DNA from: Adhaeribacter swui
GTDB taxonomy: Bacteria; Bacteroidota; Bacteroidia; Cytophagales; Hymenobacteraceae
Length of the DNA stretch: 64,000 nt
Assembly (NCBI RefSeq): GCF_014217805.1
Contig: NZ_CP055156.1
Span: 5,772,585 to 5,836,584 of the forward strand
Reading direction: 5' to 3'
Below the pieces are notes generated by a model, which was not told where the DNA came from, did no database searches, and worked only from the letters and a program-made list of their open reading frames with translations. Positions 54,667 through 63,132 of this stretch are shown here, piece by piece. The position numbers were made by a program, and so were the translations under genes. How positions within the stretch are numbered: position 1 is the stretch's first letter; every line of letters begins with the position of its first letter.

Positions 54667-55063
54667 GGGCAGTGTGAGGACACTGCCAACGGGCGGGATG
54701 AAGCAGCCTATTATATTCTCCCAAATACGCGGTGCTGCTTTTGTGCAATCACAAGTAACTTTCATTTTTGGCGCCCTTGTTTCTATCAAGTGTCGCTTTT
54801 TATGTCTCCGTTTGTTGTTACTTGTGTTTAGTGCTATCGTTAATGTCTTCACAAACAACTTTCAAGTGCTAGTCACAAGAACACTCACCTTGGCCGTTGC
54901 GATTAGTTGCGATGCGACTGTTTTTTTCTCCACAAACAGCTTTACATTATTTCTAGTGCCGTCGTTTGTCTCTTCGCAAACAATCTCCAGACGGGCAGCG
55001 TGAAAACGGTTATTGGCTTAACGGCATTATTTCACTGCCGCAGTTTGTGTCTTCACAAACTGC
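54667..55063. repeat. Cluster of GTG-GACAC hairpins, inverted at the two ends
   Basis: Left end, plus orientation: GGCAGTGT, GAGG loop, ACACTGCC. Right end, minus orientation: GCAGTTTGTG (55040-55049), TCTT loop, CACAAACTGC (55054-55063), a perfect 10-bp stem. Degraded copies near 54840, 54918 and 54963 keep the TCTTCACAAAC or TCTCCACAAAC core. Confidence 0.7.
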
Positions 55064-55099
55064 TTTACTGTTATTCACAAATATTTAAAAAAAGTAAAA

Positions 55100-55140
55100 A
55101 GTCTGGCTTCTAGTGTCTAGCTACTAGCGTCTAATTCTAC
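55100..55140 (-). repeat. Solo arm of degenerate heptamer repeats
   Basis: CTTCTAG, TGTCTAG, CTACTAG, CGTCTAA, TTCTACC: exact period 7, ending at the stop of the RraA gene that follows. No partner arm found near 54467, so half of the element may have been lost. Confidence 0.7.
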
Positions 55141-56073
55141 CTACCAGGTTCTTTTGCTCATCATTTTGTCTACTTCGGCTTTGGTCATGGTGCCCATTTC
55201 GGGGTGCTGCCCTAACCATTTCAGAAAATCGTTCTTTAGCTGGTCGTTCCACTGGCTATCAATCTGGCCCGCCGAGTACTTGCCGGCTTTAATCATTTCG
55301 AAACCAAACTTGTCTTTCCGGATTACGAATTCGCAGGTGCTAATTACTTGTTCGGCCAAATGCGCCGGAATAAACAATACGCCTTCGCGCTTAGCAATTA
55401 CTAAATCGCCGGGCATTACCATTACGTTGCCCATCCGGATGGGGGTATTTAAACCCGTTAACACACTGCCTTCTAAAAACGACGGGTGCCAATCGCGTAC
55501 AAAAGCGTTGAAGCCTTTAATGGTTTGAATTTCTTCCAGGTCTCGGGCAGCAGCGTTAAACACCACACCATTACCCGATTTGTTGTAAATAGAATTAGCC
55601 AGAGTAGCGCCCATTAAAGTACCGCCGTTTATTTTGCCGAAGCCATCAGCCACGTACACGTCGCCTTTTACTAATACATCAATCGGCCAGGAGTTAGAAG
55701 CGCCTTTGCGGCCTTGCACTTTTTGGCCACGGTCCAGAATGCTTTTTTCTACATCGGGGCGGCTGGGCATAAACTGAGCGGTTACCGCCCGGCCCACTAC
55801 CGGCGTTACATCGTCTACAGTTTTCCAGTTACCTTCGTATTGGTTCAGGTAGCCTTCATTTTTTAAAACGGTCCAAGCATCGGCAATACCTACTTTTTTT
55901 GCTCTTTCCAGTAAGCTTTCTGCTACTTTCGGGCGGCCGTCCGGGAAACGTTCCCCCTTCCACTCCGAGGTTAAAAAAGTAAGTTCTTCTTTCGAAATTG
56001 TTTGGGCTTGTAATGATTGAAAACCGAAAAGGCTTACAGCAGAAAGGACTACGAATGAAATTTTAAAATTCAT
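55141..56073 (-). CDS. Exported RraA-family enzyme (RraA3)
   Basis: 310 residues with a Sec signal peptide (hydrophobic to residue 18, then LQAQT). A conserved N-terminal segment (LTSEWKGERFPDGRPKV) shared by all three RraA genes here precedes the RraA/HMG-aldolase core. GVVFNAAARDLEEIQT has the Arg-Asp motif (Arg, Asp for metal), and PGDLVIAKREGVLFIPAHLAEQ is the conserved G-D-x-x-x-x-D/E-x-G-V-x-x-I-P block. RraA-fold enzymes act as class II pyruvate aldolases or oxaloacetate decarboxylases. The RNase E inhibitor function of E. coli RraA is unlikely for an exported, longer protein. Downstream neighbour of RraA2. Confidence 0.85.
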   Translation of the reverse strand: MNFKISFVVLSAVSLFGFQSLQAQTISKEELTFLTSEWKGERFPDGRPKVAESLLERAKKVGIADAWTVLKNEGYLNQYEGNWKTVDDVTPVVGRAVTAQFMPSRPDVEKSILDRGQKVQGRKGASNSWPIDVLVKGDVYVADGFGKINGGTLMGATLANSIYNKSGNGVVFNAAARDLEEIQTIKGFNAFVRDWHPSFLEGSVLTGLNTPIRMGNVMVMPGDLVIAKREGVLFIPAHLAEQVISTCEFVIRKDKFGFEMIKAGKYSAGQIDSQWNDQLKNDFLKWLGQHPEMGTMTKAEVDKMMSKRTW

Positions 56074-56112
56074 TAGGGTTTGTAATTAAATGAATGATTG
56101 GTAAAAAACAAG

Positions 56113-56158
56113 CTGGTTAGTTAGCTTCATCTGCAGACAGATTTGGCTAACTAACCAG
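56113..56158. repeat. Strong stem-loop between RraA3 and RraA2
   Basis: CTGGTTAGTTAGC (56113-56125) pairs perfectly with GCTAACTAACCAG (56146-56158). Inside, ATCTG pairs with CAGAT. It lacks a T-run, so it may be an mRNA processing or stability structure rather than a terminator. Confidence 0.75.
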
Positions 56159-56250
56159 GCTATAATCTTATGAAATAAAAGACCAAATAAAAAACAAACG
56201 CAAAATTTTAAAAAAGCATCTGTTTAAAAGCAACAATAAGCTTTTGTTGA

Positions 56251-57183
56251 TTAATGACCTTTGGCTAAGTAAGCTTCAATGTCTTTCTTCGTGATAGCCA
56301 GTTTTTTTGGATACTTGCCAATCCAGGTTCTAAACTCATCTTTAATTTTATCAGACCAATCGCCGTGAATTTCGCCGGACGGATATTTGCCCTGGGTTAA
56401 CAGCACCCGCTCAAACTCGTCGCGCAAAGCCGTCATTTCCGAAGCCGAAACTAAACCCTCTACTAAGTGCGCCGGAATAAATACCACGCCGTATTCGTTG
56501 GCAAAAACCACGTCGCCGGGGAAAACAGTTACCTCACCAATGCGGATGGGGGCGTTAATGGAAGCCGGAGTCATGTCTTTAATGTACGACGGATCGTGGC
56601 CTTTTACCCAGGCGTTAAAACCTTTGGTATCTTTTAGTTCCTGCATATCGCGGATGGAGCCATAGAAAATAACGCCTTTGCCGGTTTTGCCGTAAATCGC
56701 GTTTCCTAAACTGGAGCCAATTAAAGTACCGTCTTTTACTTTACCGTAACCATCGGCCACGTAAATATCGCCTTTGGTTAAAATATCGATGGGCCAAATG
56801 TTAATCCCCCCTTTTTGCGAACGGCCTTCGGCTTTGCCCTGGGCTCTTACTAAACTATCCAGATCGGGGCGGGTAGGCATAAATTGCGCGGTAACTACGC
56901 GGCCCGTCATGGTTTCGCCAGGTTTTAAAATAACCCAGTTTTTTTCTACCTGGTTGCGGTAGCCTTTATTGCCCAAATAACCCCAGATTTGCTCTAAAGT
57001 ACAGTTCTGCAAGCGTTCCAAAACTAAATCCGATACTTTGGGGCGGCCATCCGGAAAGCGTTCGCCTTTCCAGTTAGCGGTTAAGGCTTTTACTGTTTCG
57101 GGTGTGGAACCCACCCGCACCTGTGCATTTGCGAATAATCCGCTAAAAACAAAAGCGCCAACAAGTAATAGTTTTTTATTCAT
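56251..57183 (-). CDS. Exported RraA-family enzyme (RraA2)
   Basis: 310 residues with a Sec signal peptide (MNKKLLLVGAFVFSGLFANA). Same architecture as RraA1 and RraA3: LTANWKGERFPDGRPKVSDL, a bridging region with GNAIYGKTGKGVIFYGSIRDMQELKD (Arg-Asp motif), and PGDVVFANEYGVVFIPAHLVE. Reaction and substrate are not resolvable; aldol cleavage of a 4-hydroxy-2-oxo acid or oxaloacetate-type decarboxylation are the family options. Located between the NTF2-like gene and RraA3 with 150-180-base gaps. Confidence 0.86.
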   Translation of the reverse strand: MNKKLLLVGAFVFSGLFANAQVRVGSTPETVKALTANWKGERFPDGRPKVSDLVLERLQNCTLEQIWGYLGNKGYRNQVEKNWVILKPGETMTGRVVTAQFMPTRPDLDSLVRAQGKAEGRSQKGGINIWPIDILTKGDIYVADGYGKVKDGTLIGSSLGNAIYGKTGKGVIFYGSIRDMQELKDTKGFNAWVKGHDPSYIKDMTPASINAPIRIGEVTVFPGDVVFANEYGVVFIPAHLVEGLVSASEMTALRDEFERVLLTQGKYPSGEIHGDWSDKIKDEFRTWIGKYPKKLAITKKDIEAYLAKGH

Positions 57184-57337
57184 TATCCTGAAAATTTAAA
57201 AATTTAAGAAAATGTAACTCAGTTGTAATATGCTTTGCAATAGGCTGCTGTTAAATTGTTTAGGCTATAAAACAACAGGCAAATTTTGCCGGGTAGCGCC
57301 CAAACCAGCGCAGCAGAAAATTTAAAATTTTAAAAAT

Positions 57338-57769
57338 TTATGGCACCCTAAAAGCCTGGCGGGCCAGTAATTTCCATTTTCCTTTTTGCTTTTGCCAAAC
57401 CAGTAAATTCCGGATTTTGATTTCGCCGGGAGTGCCGTTGTTGGTTATTTTGGCGTTAAAGGCATGCCGCACCAAAGCCGTATTACCCGCCACCCGGATG
57501 GTTTGATCTTGTAAATCAATAATATTAAACTTAATCGGGTCGTGGAGTACGCCATTCACAAAAGCAGCTTTGTCTTCTACTTTCCCGCTGGAGTGCCCGT
57601 AACTCAGCTCCTCAGCCGTAATCGATTCCAGCAAATTTTTATCGGCGGTGGTTAAGGCATTTTTAAAAATTTCTACGGCTTCGGCTACTTGCTTTTCTTC
57701 GGCGGTTTGTGCCCAACTACCCCAGGAAAGTCCTACCCAAAGGAGGCACAAGACATATATTTTTTTCAT
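57338..57769 (-). CDS. Exported NTF2-like (DUF4440-type) protein
   Basis: 143 residues, Sec signal peptide (to GSWAQ). The mature domain is a cone-shaped NTF2/SnoaL fold: EAVEIFKNALTTADKNLLESITAEELSYGHSSG, then TIRVAGNTALVRHAFNAKI and KIRNLLVWQKQKGKWKLLARQAFR. Such domains serve as small enzymes (isomerases, dehydratases) or ligand binders. Position in the island between the BASS carrier and RraA2 suggests a role in the same pathway, but no catalytic residue set is conclusive. Confidence 0.85.
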   Translation of the reverse strand: MKKIYVLCLLWVGLSWGSWAQTAEEKQVAEAVEIFKNALTTADKNLLESITAEELSYGHSSGKVEDKAAFVNGVLHDPIKFNIIDLQDQTIRVAGNTALVRHAFNAKITNNGTPGEIKIRNLLVWQKQKGKWKLLARQAFRVP

Positions 57770-57836
57770 CTAAAAATCTGCAATTTTAAAAAATTTAAAT
57801 TTTACAGGTTCCTGGATTTTACCTGACGCATGTTGC

Positions 57837-58967
57837 TTAAGATTTAACAGCCAGCTCGTTTACTTCCAGGTTTAAGGTTTCCTCGTCGTCGCGGGGTGGT
57901 TTGCGGTGCCAGTAAGAAGCCAGGATGGAGCCGGTGATGTTCATTAACGGACCAAACACCGCGGGTGCTAAACCAATGGTAGCGGCTTTTCCCATTTCTT
58001 TGGCCAAACCAGACGCTAAACCACCGTTTTGCATACCCACCTCAATGGCAATGGTACGGGCATCGCGCTCTTTTAAACCAAACAAACGACCAATCCAGTA
58101 GCCGAACATATAACCACCGGTATTATGAATAAGGGCACAAACGATTAAAGCCGGACCAATAACAATCAGGTTATCGCGGCCAGCCGCCGTAATAATGGTA
58201 ATAATAAAAGCAATCCCGATCATCGAAACCAAAGGCATGGCTTTATCTACCCAGTCGGCTTTGCCTTTAAAAAATTTATTAAACAACAACCCGCCACCTA
58301 TTGGGAAAATCACCATTTTCACGATATCCCACATCATATCTAGAACATCCACCGCCACAAACTGACCACCTAAAATTTTCATCCACATAGGAGTTAAAAA
58401 AGGAGCCAGTAAGGTGGCCACTGCAGTAAGGGTTACCGATAAGGCCAGGTTAGCATTAGCCAGGTACGACATAACGTTTGACGCTAAGCCGCAAGGCATA
58501 CTGCCAATCAAAACAACGCCCGCCGCAATTTCTGGCGGAAAACCAAACGCTTTGGCCAAAGAAAATCCCAGCAAAGGCATTACGGTAAAGTGCCCTACTA
58601 AGCCAATTAATACCGCTTTCGGCATTTTTAAAACGCCGGCAAAATCTTTCAGGCCCATTTCGGTGCCCATGCCAAACATAATAATTTGAATAAGTGGCGT
58701 AATGAGCGTGGCAAATTTAAATCCGTTTACTTCCACGAAATACTGCGGAAAATTAAGCGCGGTAGTTACGGCCGCAAATATCATCATGGTATAGGCAAAG
58801 CCTTTGGTTACGGCAAAGCCCCGGAAACCAACGCCCAAGGCCACAAAAAACAAGATAAATAAGGGACCAGACTGCGCATTGTTCCCGCTAAATATCATGG
58901 CAAGCGCCACCAGAAGAGCAACAGCGGCTATCCCTAAGGCTACTTTATGAATACTATTCTTTTTCAA
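57837..58967 (-). CDS. BASS-family sodium:solute symporter
   Basis: 376 residues with ten hydrophobic helices. The bile-acid:sodium symporter (BASS/SBF) pattern is clear: MFGMGTEMGLKDFAGVLKMPKA, GVVLIGSMPCGLASNVMSYLANANLALSVTLTAVATLLAPFLTP (Na+ site region) and IAIEVGMQNGGLASGLAKEMG. Plant and bacterial relatives import pyruvate or other keto acids with Na+, which makes it a candidate importer for the product of a periplasmic aldolase. The C-terminal tail is acidic and cytoplasmic. It lies in the minus-strand island between MR-B and NTF2. Confidence 0.9.
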   Translation of the reverse strand: MKKNSIHKVALGIAAVALLVALAMIFSGNNAQSGPLFILFFVALGVGFRGFAVTKGFAYTMMIFAAVTTALNFPQYFVEVNGFKFATLITPLIQIIMFGMGTEMGLKDFAGVLKMPKAVLIGLVGHFTVMPLLGFSLAKAFGFPPEIAAGVVLIGSMPCGLASNVMSYLANANLALSVTLTAVATLLAPFLTPMWMKILGGQFVAVDVLDMMWDIVKMVIFPIGGGLLFNKFFKGKADWVDKAMPLVSMIGIAFIITIITAAGRDNLIVIGPALIVCALIHNTGGYMFGYWIGRLFGLKERDARTIAIEVGMQNGGLASGLAKEMGKAATIGLAPAVFGPLMNITGSILASYWHRKPPRDDEETLNLEVNELAVKS

Positions 58968-59028
58968 GGTATAAACTGTTATGCGTAATAGATATTTTTT
59001 AGTACTGCCTGGTATTTTAAAAATTTAA

Positions 59029-59069
59029 AAAATAAAGCGGAAGGTAGTGCTACCATCCGCTTTATTTTA
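59029..59069. terminator. Terminator between MR-B and the BASS gene
   Basis: AAATAAAGCGGA pairs with TCCGCTTTATTT, with inner GGTAG/CTACC, around 59029-59069. It suggests that MR-A/MR-B and BASS are partly separate transcripts. Confidence 0.8.
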
Positions 59070-59072
59070 AGA

Positions 59073-60572
59073 TTAACTGAATATACGGTCATGCGAACGT
59101 CTTTCGTCCCACTCTTTGGTTGGGGCAAAAAACGTTTTATCTCTTTTATCCAAGTGTTGTTTTACCACATCTTCGTTTAACTCAATGCCTAACCCAGGAG
59201 CTGATAACGGCACATTGGCGTAACCTTTGGTAATCATTTTTCTACCATCGGTAGTTTTAACTAAACTTTCCCACCACGGTAAATCTACGGAGTGGTGCTC
59301 CAGCGCCAGGAAGTTTTGGGTAGCGGCGGCACAATGCACGTTTGCCATAAACGAAACCGGCGTACCAGCCTGGTGCATGGCCATGGCAATACCCGCTTCT
59401 TCAGCGTAATCGCCAATGCGCTTGGTTTCCAGCAAACCACCGGAGCTCGCTAAATCCGGGTGAATAATATCTACCGCTTTTTTATCAATCAACGGCTTAA
59501 AGTATTTCAGCAAGTAAATATCTTCGCCGGTAGTAGTTGGGGTTTCCAATGCGTCCGATATGGTTTTCCATTGGTCGGTATATTCCCAGGAGATGATATC
59601 TTCTAACCAGGCTAAGCGGTATTTTTCTAAAGCTTTACCTAACCGTATACCATTGTTATGGTCGAAGTGGCCGTAGTGGTCCGTAGAAATCGGAATATCG
59701 TAACCCACCATGCTGCGCACATTTTCGGCAATTTTAGCTAATTCCTCAAAACCTTTATCGGTAATTTGAATTTGCGTGAATGGGTGCAAGGTATTGCCAT
59801 AAGACATGTAATTGCTTTGATCGCCCCACTGCGCTAAGTTACCTTGCGCATTTTCCCAGAATTTAGAGTTAACTACCGTGCCAGGTTTGCCTTTTAATTC
59901 GCCAATAGAAATATCCATTTTCAGCCAGGTATAACCTTGATCCTCTGTCCGGAACTTAATTAATTTGGCTTGTTCTTCTGGTGAGCCCGCTTCCGGCGTA
60001 TCGGCGTATAAACGCACTTTATCGCGGTAGCGGCCACCTAATAACTGCCATGCTGGTACGTTATACGCTTTACCACATAAATCCCAAAGGGCCATTTCTA
60101 CGGCGCAAACACCACCAGCCTGCCGGCTTTGACCACCAAACTGTTTAATGGCTTTAAAAATCATTTCCACGTTACAAGGGTTCATGCCCAATATGCGGCT
60201 TTTCAGCATTAACGCATACCGTGGATCGGCCCCGTCCCGTACTTCACCTAAACCATAAATACCTTGGTTGGTATCAATCCGGATGATTGCGGTACCGCCC
60301 AACACGCTGGTTAAGGCATAACGCATATCCGTAATTTTCAACTCCGAAGGATTTGATGCCCGTTTAACTTTAGAAGTAGTTTGAGCAATGGTATCTTCAA
60401 AAGAAAGGCCCATAAAAGCACCCAGCGAGATACCGCCTAAAGCTGATTTTTTTAAAAAAGAGCGGCGACTGTCTGAGGTTTGCGGATCATTTATTTCGGC
60501 CTGCATGGCGTCGGCCGTTTCTTTCTCCTGTTGTTTGTTTTGGGCAATAATCTTCTGTAAAATGCTTTTCAT
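59073..60572 (-). CDS. Exported mandelate racemase/muconate lactonising-family enzyme (MR-B)
   Basis: 499 residues, closely similar to MR-C throughout. N-terminus SDSRRSFLKKSALGG is a twin-arginine-like signal after a ~33-residue lead. Enolase-superfamily marks: ISTDHYGHFDHNNG (Asp ligand), LAWLEDIISW and TTGEDIYLLK (Glu ligands), and AMHQAGTPVSFMANVHCAAATQN (C-terminal His). The barrel-start base region is WLKMDISIG. Dehydratase on an acid sugar is the likely reaction. Adjacent to MR-A, 75 bases away; same strand. Confidence 0.88.
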   Translation of the reverse strand: MKSILQKIIAQNKQQEKETADAMQAEINDPQTSDSRRSFLKKSALGGISLGAFMGLSFEDTIAQTTSKVKRASNPSELKITDMRYALTSVLGGTAIIRIDTNQGIYGLGEVRDGADPRYALMLKSRILGMNPCNVEMIFKAIKQFGGQSRQAGGVCAVEMALWDLCGKAYNVPAWQLLGGRYRDKVRLYADTPEAGSPEEQAKLIKFRTEDQGYTWLKMDISIGELKGKPGTVVNSKFWENAQGNLAQWGDQSNYMSYGNTLHPFTQIQITDKGFEELAKIAENVRSMVGYDIPISTDHYGHFDHNNGIRLGKALEKYRLAWLEDIISWEYTDQWKTISDALETPTTTGEDIYLLKYFKPLIDKKAVDIIHPDLASSGGLLETKRIGDYAEEAGIAMAMHQAGTPVSFMANVHCAAATQNFLALEHHSVDLPWWESLVKTTDGRKMITKGYANVPLSAPGLGIELNEDVVKQHLDKRDKTFFAPTKEWDERRSHDRIFS

Positions 60573-60647
60573 AAAGTTTTAAATAGTTAGGCGTAATGAA
60601 AATAAAATTTTAAAAAATTAAAGTTTAGAAGTTTAAGCAGGGTTCTT

Positions 60648-61940
60648 TTACACAAAGAATGGTATATCCTTCGGGTGGTATTTTTTCAAGCCTTCTTCGT
60701 TGATATCTACCCCAACACCGGGCTTATCGGAAACGGTAAGAAAACCTTTTTCTATGAATGGTTTGTCGTATTTTACAACATCCTTGTAAATCTGCTCCGT
60801 ATCCATGTACGTTTGCCACTCCAGAATATGGAAGTTTGGCACCGAAGCACAAACGTGGGCTGATGCCATCGCCCCTAGGAAAGTAGCCACCATGTGCGGC
60901 GAGAAAGGCACGTAATACAAGTTTGCTAAATTAGCAATGCGTTGGCCTTCGCCTAAACCACCTACTTTCTGTAAATCCGGCATGATAATATCCACGCCGC
61001 CATCAGCTAAAACCTTGGTAAAGCCATAAGCTAAATACATGTTTTCGCCGGCACAAATAGGAGTAGAAGTGCTTTTGGTAATTTCTTTGTACACGTCCAT
61101 GTTATCGGCCGGAATGGGCTCCTCTAAAAACATCAGGTTTAAAGGCTCCATCAATTTAGCTACCCGGTGGCCCGTGGTGGCATCGTAACGGCCGTGCATA
61201 TCCACGCAAATATCAATCTTGGGTCCTACCGATTTCCGAACTGCGGCAATGGCATTGTACATCCGGTCTAGCTCAGCGGGGCTGGCGGTCCAGTTATAAC
61301 GGTCGTATTTGTTTGGGTCGTTGCCTTCATCAATATCAAACTTAACTGCGGTATACCCTTTATCCACGGCTCCTTTTGCCGATTTGGCGTAATCATCGGG
61401 GGTTGGGTTGCGGGAGGTATACAGTGCAGTGTCGCAGTACACCCGAATCTTATCACGGAATTTACCGCCTAGTAATTGGTAAACGGGCAGAGCTAACGCT
61501 TTACCGGTAACATCCCAAAGAGCGGATTCAATGGCTCCCATTACGGCTACATAAACCCCCGATTGGGCACCACCAAAGAAAGCACCTTTCCGTAAATCTT
61601 CCTGAATGCGGTTGGGATTTAATGGGTTTTGGCCTTTTAGGCGGTTGCCCATTTGCTTTACCATATAGTAGGTTCCGGCAACGGCATCTACCCCTTGCCC
61701 CCATCCTACAATGCCTTGGTTAGTCGAAATCTTGACAATTAAATCGTGGCCACCTTTAATAAAAGCGCAGGTTACATCGGTAATTTTCAGATCAGAGGGA
61801 GCGGAAGCGTGCGACGTTCTTTCTTTAGCACCAACCAAACCAGTACCCGCCGAAGCAAGAGCCGGAGCACCTAACAGACCAGCAGCCCCAGCCATTGAAA
61901 GCTTACCTAAAAAGGAGCGTCGATTTTGTTTATTTAACAT
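60648..61940 (-). CDS. Exported galactonate dehydratase-like enolase-superfamily enzyme (MR-A)
   Basis: 430 residues, a different branch from MR-B/MR-C. A twin-arginine signal NRRSFLGKLSMAGAAG is at the start. The barrel has DICVDMHGRYDATTG, the D-x-H-G motif of D-galactonate/gluconate-type dehydratases (Asp is a metal ligand, His a catalytic acid), then FLEEPIPADN, ICAGENMYLAYG and VGGLGEG and a second catalytic His in FSPHMVATF. It likely dehydrates an aldonic acid to a 2-keto-3-deoxy acid in the periplasm. Lies between RraA1 and MR-B with gaps of 41 and 75 bases, so co-transcribed. Confidence 0.9.
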   Translation of the reverse strand: MLNKQNRRSFLGKLSMAGAAGLLGAPALASAGTGLVGAKERTSHASAPSDLKITDVTCAFIKGGHDLIVKISTNQGIVGWGQGVDAVAGTYYMVKQMGNRLKGQNPLNPNRIQEDLRKGAFFGGAQSGVYVAVMGAIESALWDVTGKALALPVYQLLGGKFRDKIRVYCDTALYTSRNPTPDDYAKSAKGAVDKGYTAVKFDIDEGNDPNKYDRYNWTASPAELDRMYNAIAAVRKSVGPKIDICVDMHGRYDATTGHRVAKLMEPLNLMFLEEPIPADNMDVYKEITKSTSTPICAGENMYLAYGFTKVLADGGVDIIMPDLQKVGGLGEGQRIANLANLYYVPFSPHMVATFLGAMASAHVCASVPNFHILEWQTYMDTEQIYKDVVKYDKPFIEKGFLTVSDKPGVGVDINEEGLKKYHPKDIPFFV

Positions 61941-61981
61941 ATATTTTAAATTATGAATTTGCTACGTGTTTAGGTTAAATT

Positions 61982-62947
61982 TTAAAAAACATTATTAACA
62001 CTACTGGTTGCTATAATTTCCTCTACCTGAGCTTTAGCAACCGGTAATTTTATTTTTTTATTATTCACGCTGGCTTTTAACCAGCCCAGGTAATCTTTCT
62101 GAATTTCCGGTGGCCAGTTTGCGTCCATTTGTCCGGCAGTATATTTGCCTTCGGCGGTACGAATATGGGCAAACATGTCTTCGAGGCGGGTTTTTTCAGA
62201 TGCTTTCACTACTTTTTCGGCCAGGTGCGGCGGAATAAAAATCACTACCCCTTCTTTGCCCAACACCACATCGCCCGGCATTACCGTTACCTGCCGAATG
62301 CGGGTAGGTTGGTTAATGCCCATGATCATGGTATTTAAATCGCTGCGCGGGTTATGGTAAGTAGGGGAATAACTAGTTACATAGGAAGTAAATCCACCCA
62401 TGTCTTTCAGCCCTTCAATATCCCGGATGGCACCATCGTAGATAATACCATTCCCAGATCTCCGGTAAATATCGGCGGCTACGCGGTCGCCAATGGTGGG
62501 GCCGTTTTTGTGCAAGCCAAACTGACTTCCCACATATACATCGCCTTTTTGCAATTGCTCTACTCCCCAAACGTTTTGGTTCCGGCGGCCTTCTTTTTTA
62601 CCGCGCTCGTCTATTACTTTCCACATATCCGGGCGATACGGCATAAAAGTAGTGGTAAAAGCACGGCCAACCAGTACGCTGTCCGGATTAATCCGAACGG
62701 GCCAGTCCTCCGCTAATTGGTAAGTAAATTGCGCACCCACCATCGTGGCCCAGGCTTCTTCAATACTTACTGCTTTCATGCGTTTCAGAATATCATCCGA
62801 AACTTTAGGTCGGCCATCCGGGAAGCGCTCGCCTTTCCACTCAGGCGTAAGGAAATTTAATTCTTCTTTCGAAATCTGTTGCGCTTGCGTTAAAGAAACA
62901 GGAATTAAAAAACAGGATAATAACAGTAGGGTAAATACTTTTTTCAT
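61982..62947 (-). CDS. Exported RraA-family enzyme (RraA1)
   Basis: 321 residues from the ATG at 62947 (MKKVFTLLLLSCFLIP, Sec signal cleaved after TQAQ); a start at 62974 would precede the signal peptide with extra residues. Conserved LTPEWKGERFPDGRPKVSDD follows, then the RraA core: GNGIIYDGAIRDIEGLKDMGG (Arg-Asp motif) and PGDVVLGKEGVVIFIPPHLAE. Same reasoning as for RraA2 on activity. First enzyme gene after the SusD gene and 41 bases upstream of MR-A, which it probably feeds or follows in the pathway. Confidence 0.87.
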   Translation of the reverse strand: MKKVFTLLLLSCFLIPVSLTQAQQISKEELNFLTPEWKGERFPDGRPKVSDDILKRMKAVSIEEAWATMVGAQFTYQLAEDWPVRINPDSVLVGRAFTTTFMPYRPDMWKVIDERGKKEGRRNQNVWGVEQLQKGDVYVGSQFGLHKNGPTIGDRVAADIYRRSGNGIIYDGAIRDIEGLKDMGGFTSYVTSYSPTYHNPRSDLNTMIMGINQPTRIRQVTVMPGDVVLGKEGVVIFIPPHLAEKVVKASEKTRLEDMFAHIRTAEGKYTAGQMDANWPPEIQKDYLGWLKASVNNKKIKLPVAKAQVEEIIATSSVNNVF

Positions 62948-63085
62948 TAGCCAGATAATCAAATGCGGGTACAAAACTTGCGCTAAACAGCAGTAAGGTA
63001 TAATAGCAATTCTATAGGAATTCTGTTGTTTTACCTTAAAACTGAATTAACCTTGATTTAAAGTTGATAGAAAAGGAAAAAATTT

Positions 63086-63126
63086 AAAAAACCGCCCGCT
63101 ACCTGTTGGCAAACAGGCGGTTTTTT
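63086..63126. terminator. Terminator between SusD and the RraA1 operon
   Basis: AAAAAACCGCC pairs with GGCGGTTTTTT, with inner CCTGTT/AACAGG. It closes the SusD transcript and implies the enzyme genes have their own promoter. Confidence 0.85.
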
Positions 63127-63132
63127 AAATTT

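Larger units (their letters stand above)
54467..55140. other. Repeat-rich intergenic block
   Basis: About 670 bases holding a terminator (54546-54577), a GGCAGTGT-type hairpin (54667-54692), several degraded TCTTCACAAAC hairpins (54780-55063) and a period-7 arm (55100-55140). No protein-like frame. The inward-facing hairpins at each end make 54667-55063 look like a ~400-base decayed mobile or MITE-like block. Confidence 0.6.

Noticed and set aside
54665-55003. 112-codon frame in the 54.5-55.1 kb gap
   Set aside because: It runs through hairpin repeats and has hydrophobic low-complexity translation with no homologous pattern; non-coding repeat is the better reading.
55141-62947. RraA genes as RNase E activity regulators
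   Set aside because: Signal peptides and a 60-residue extension place them outside the cytoplasm, so RNase E control is implausible.
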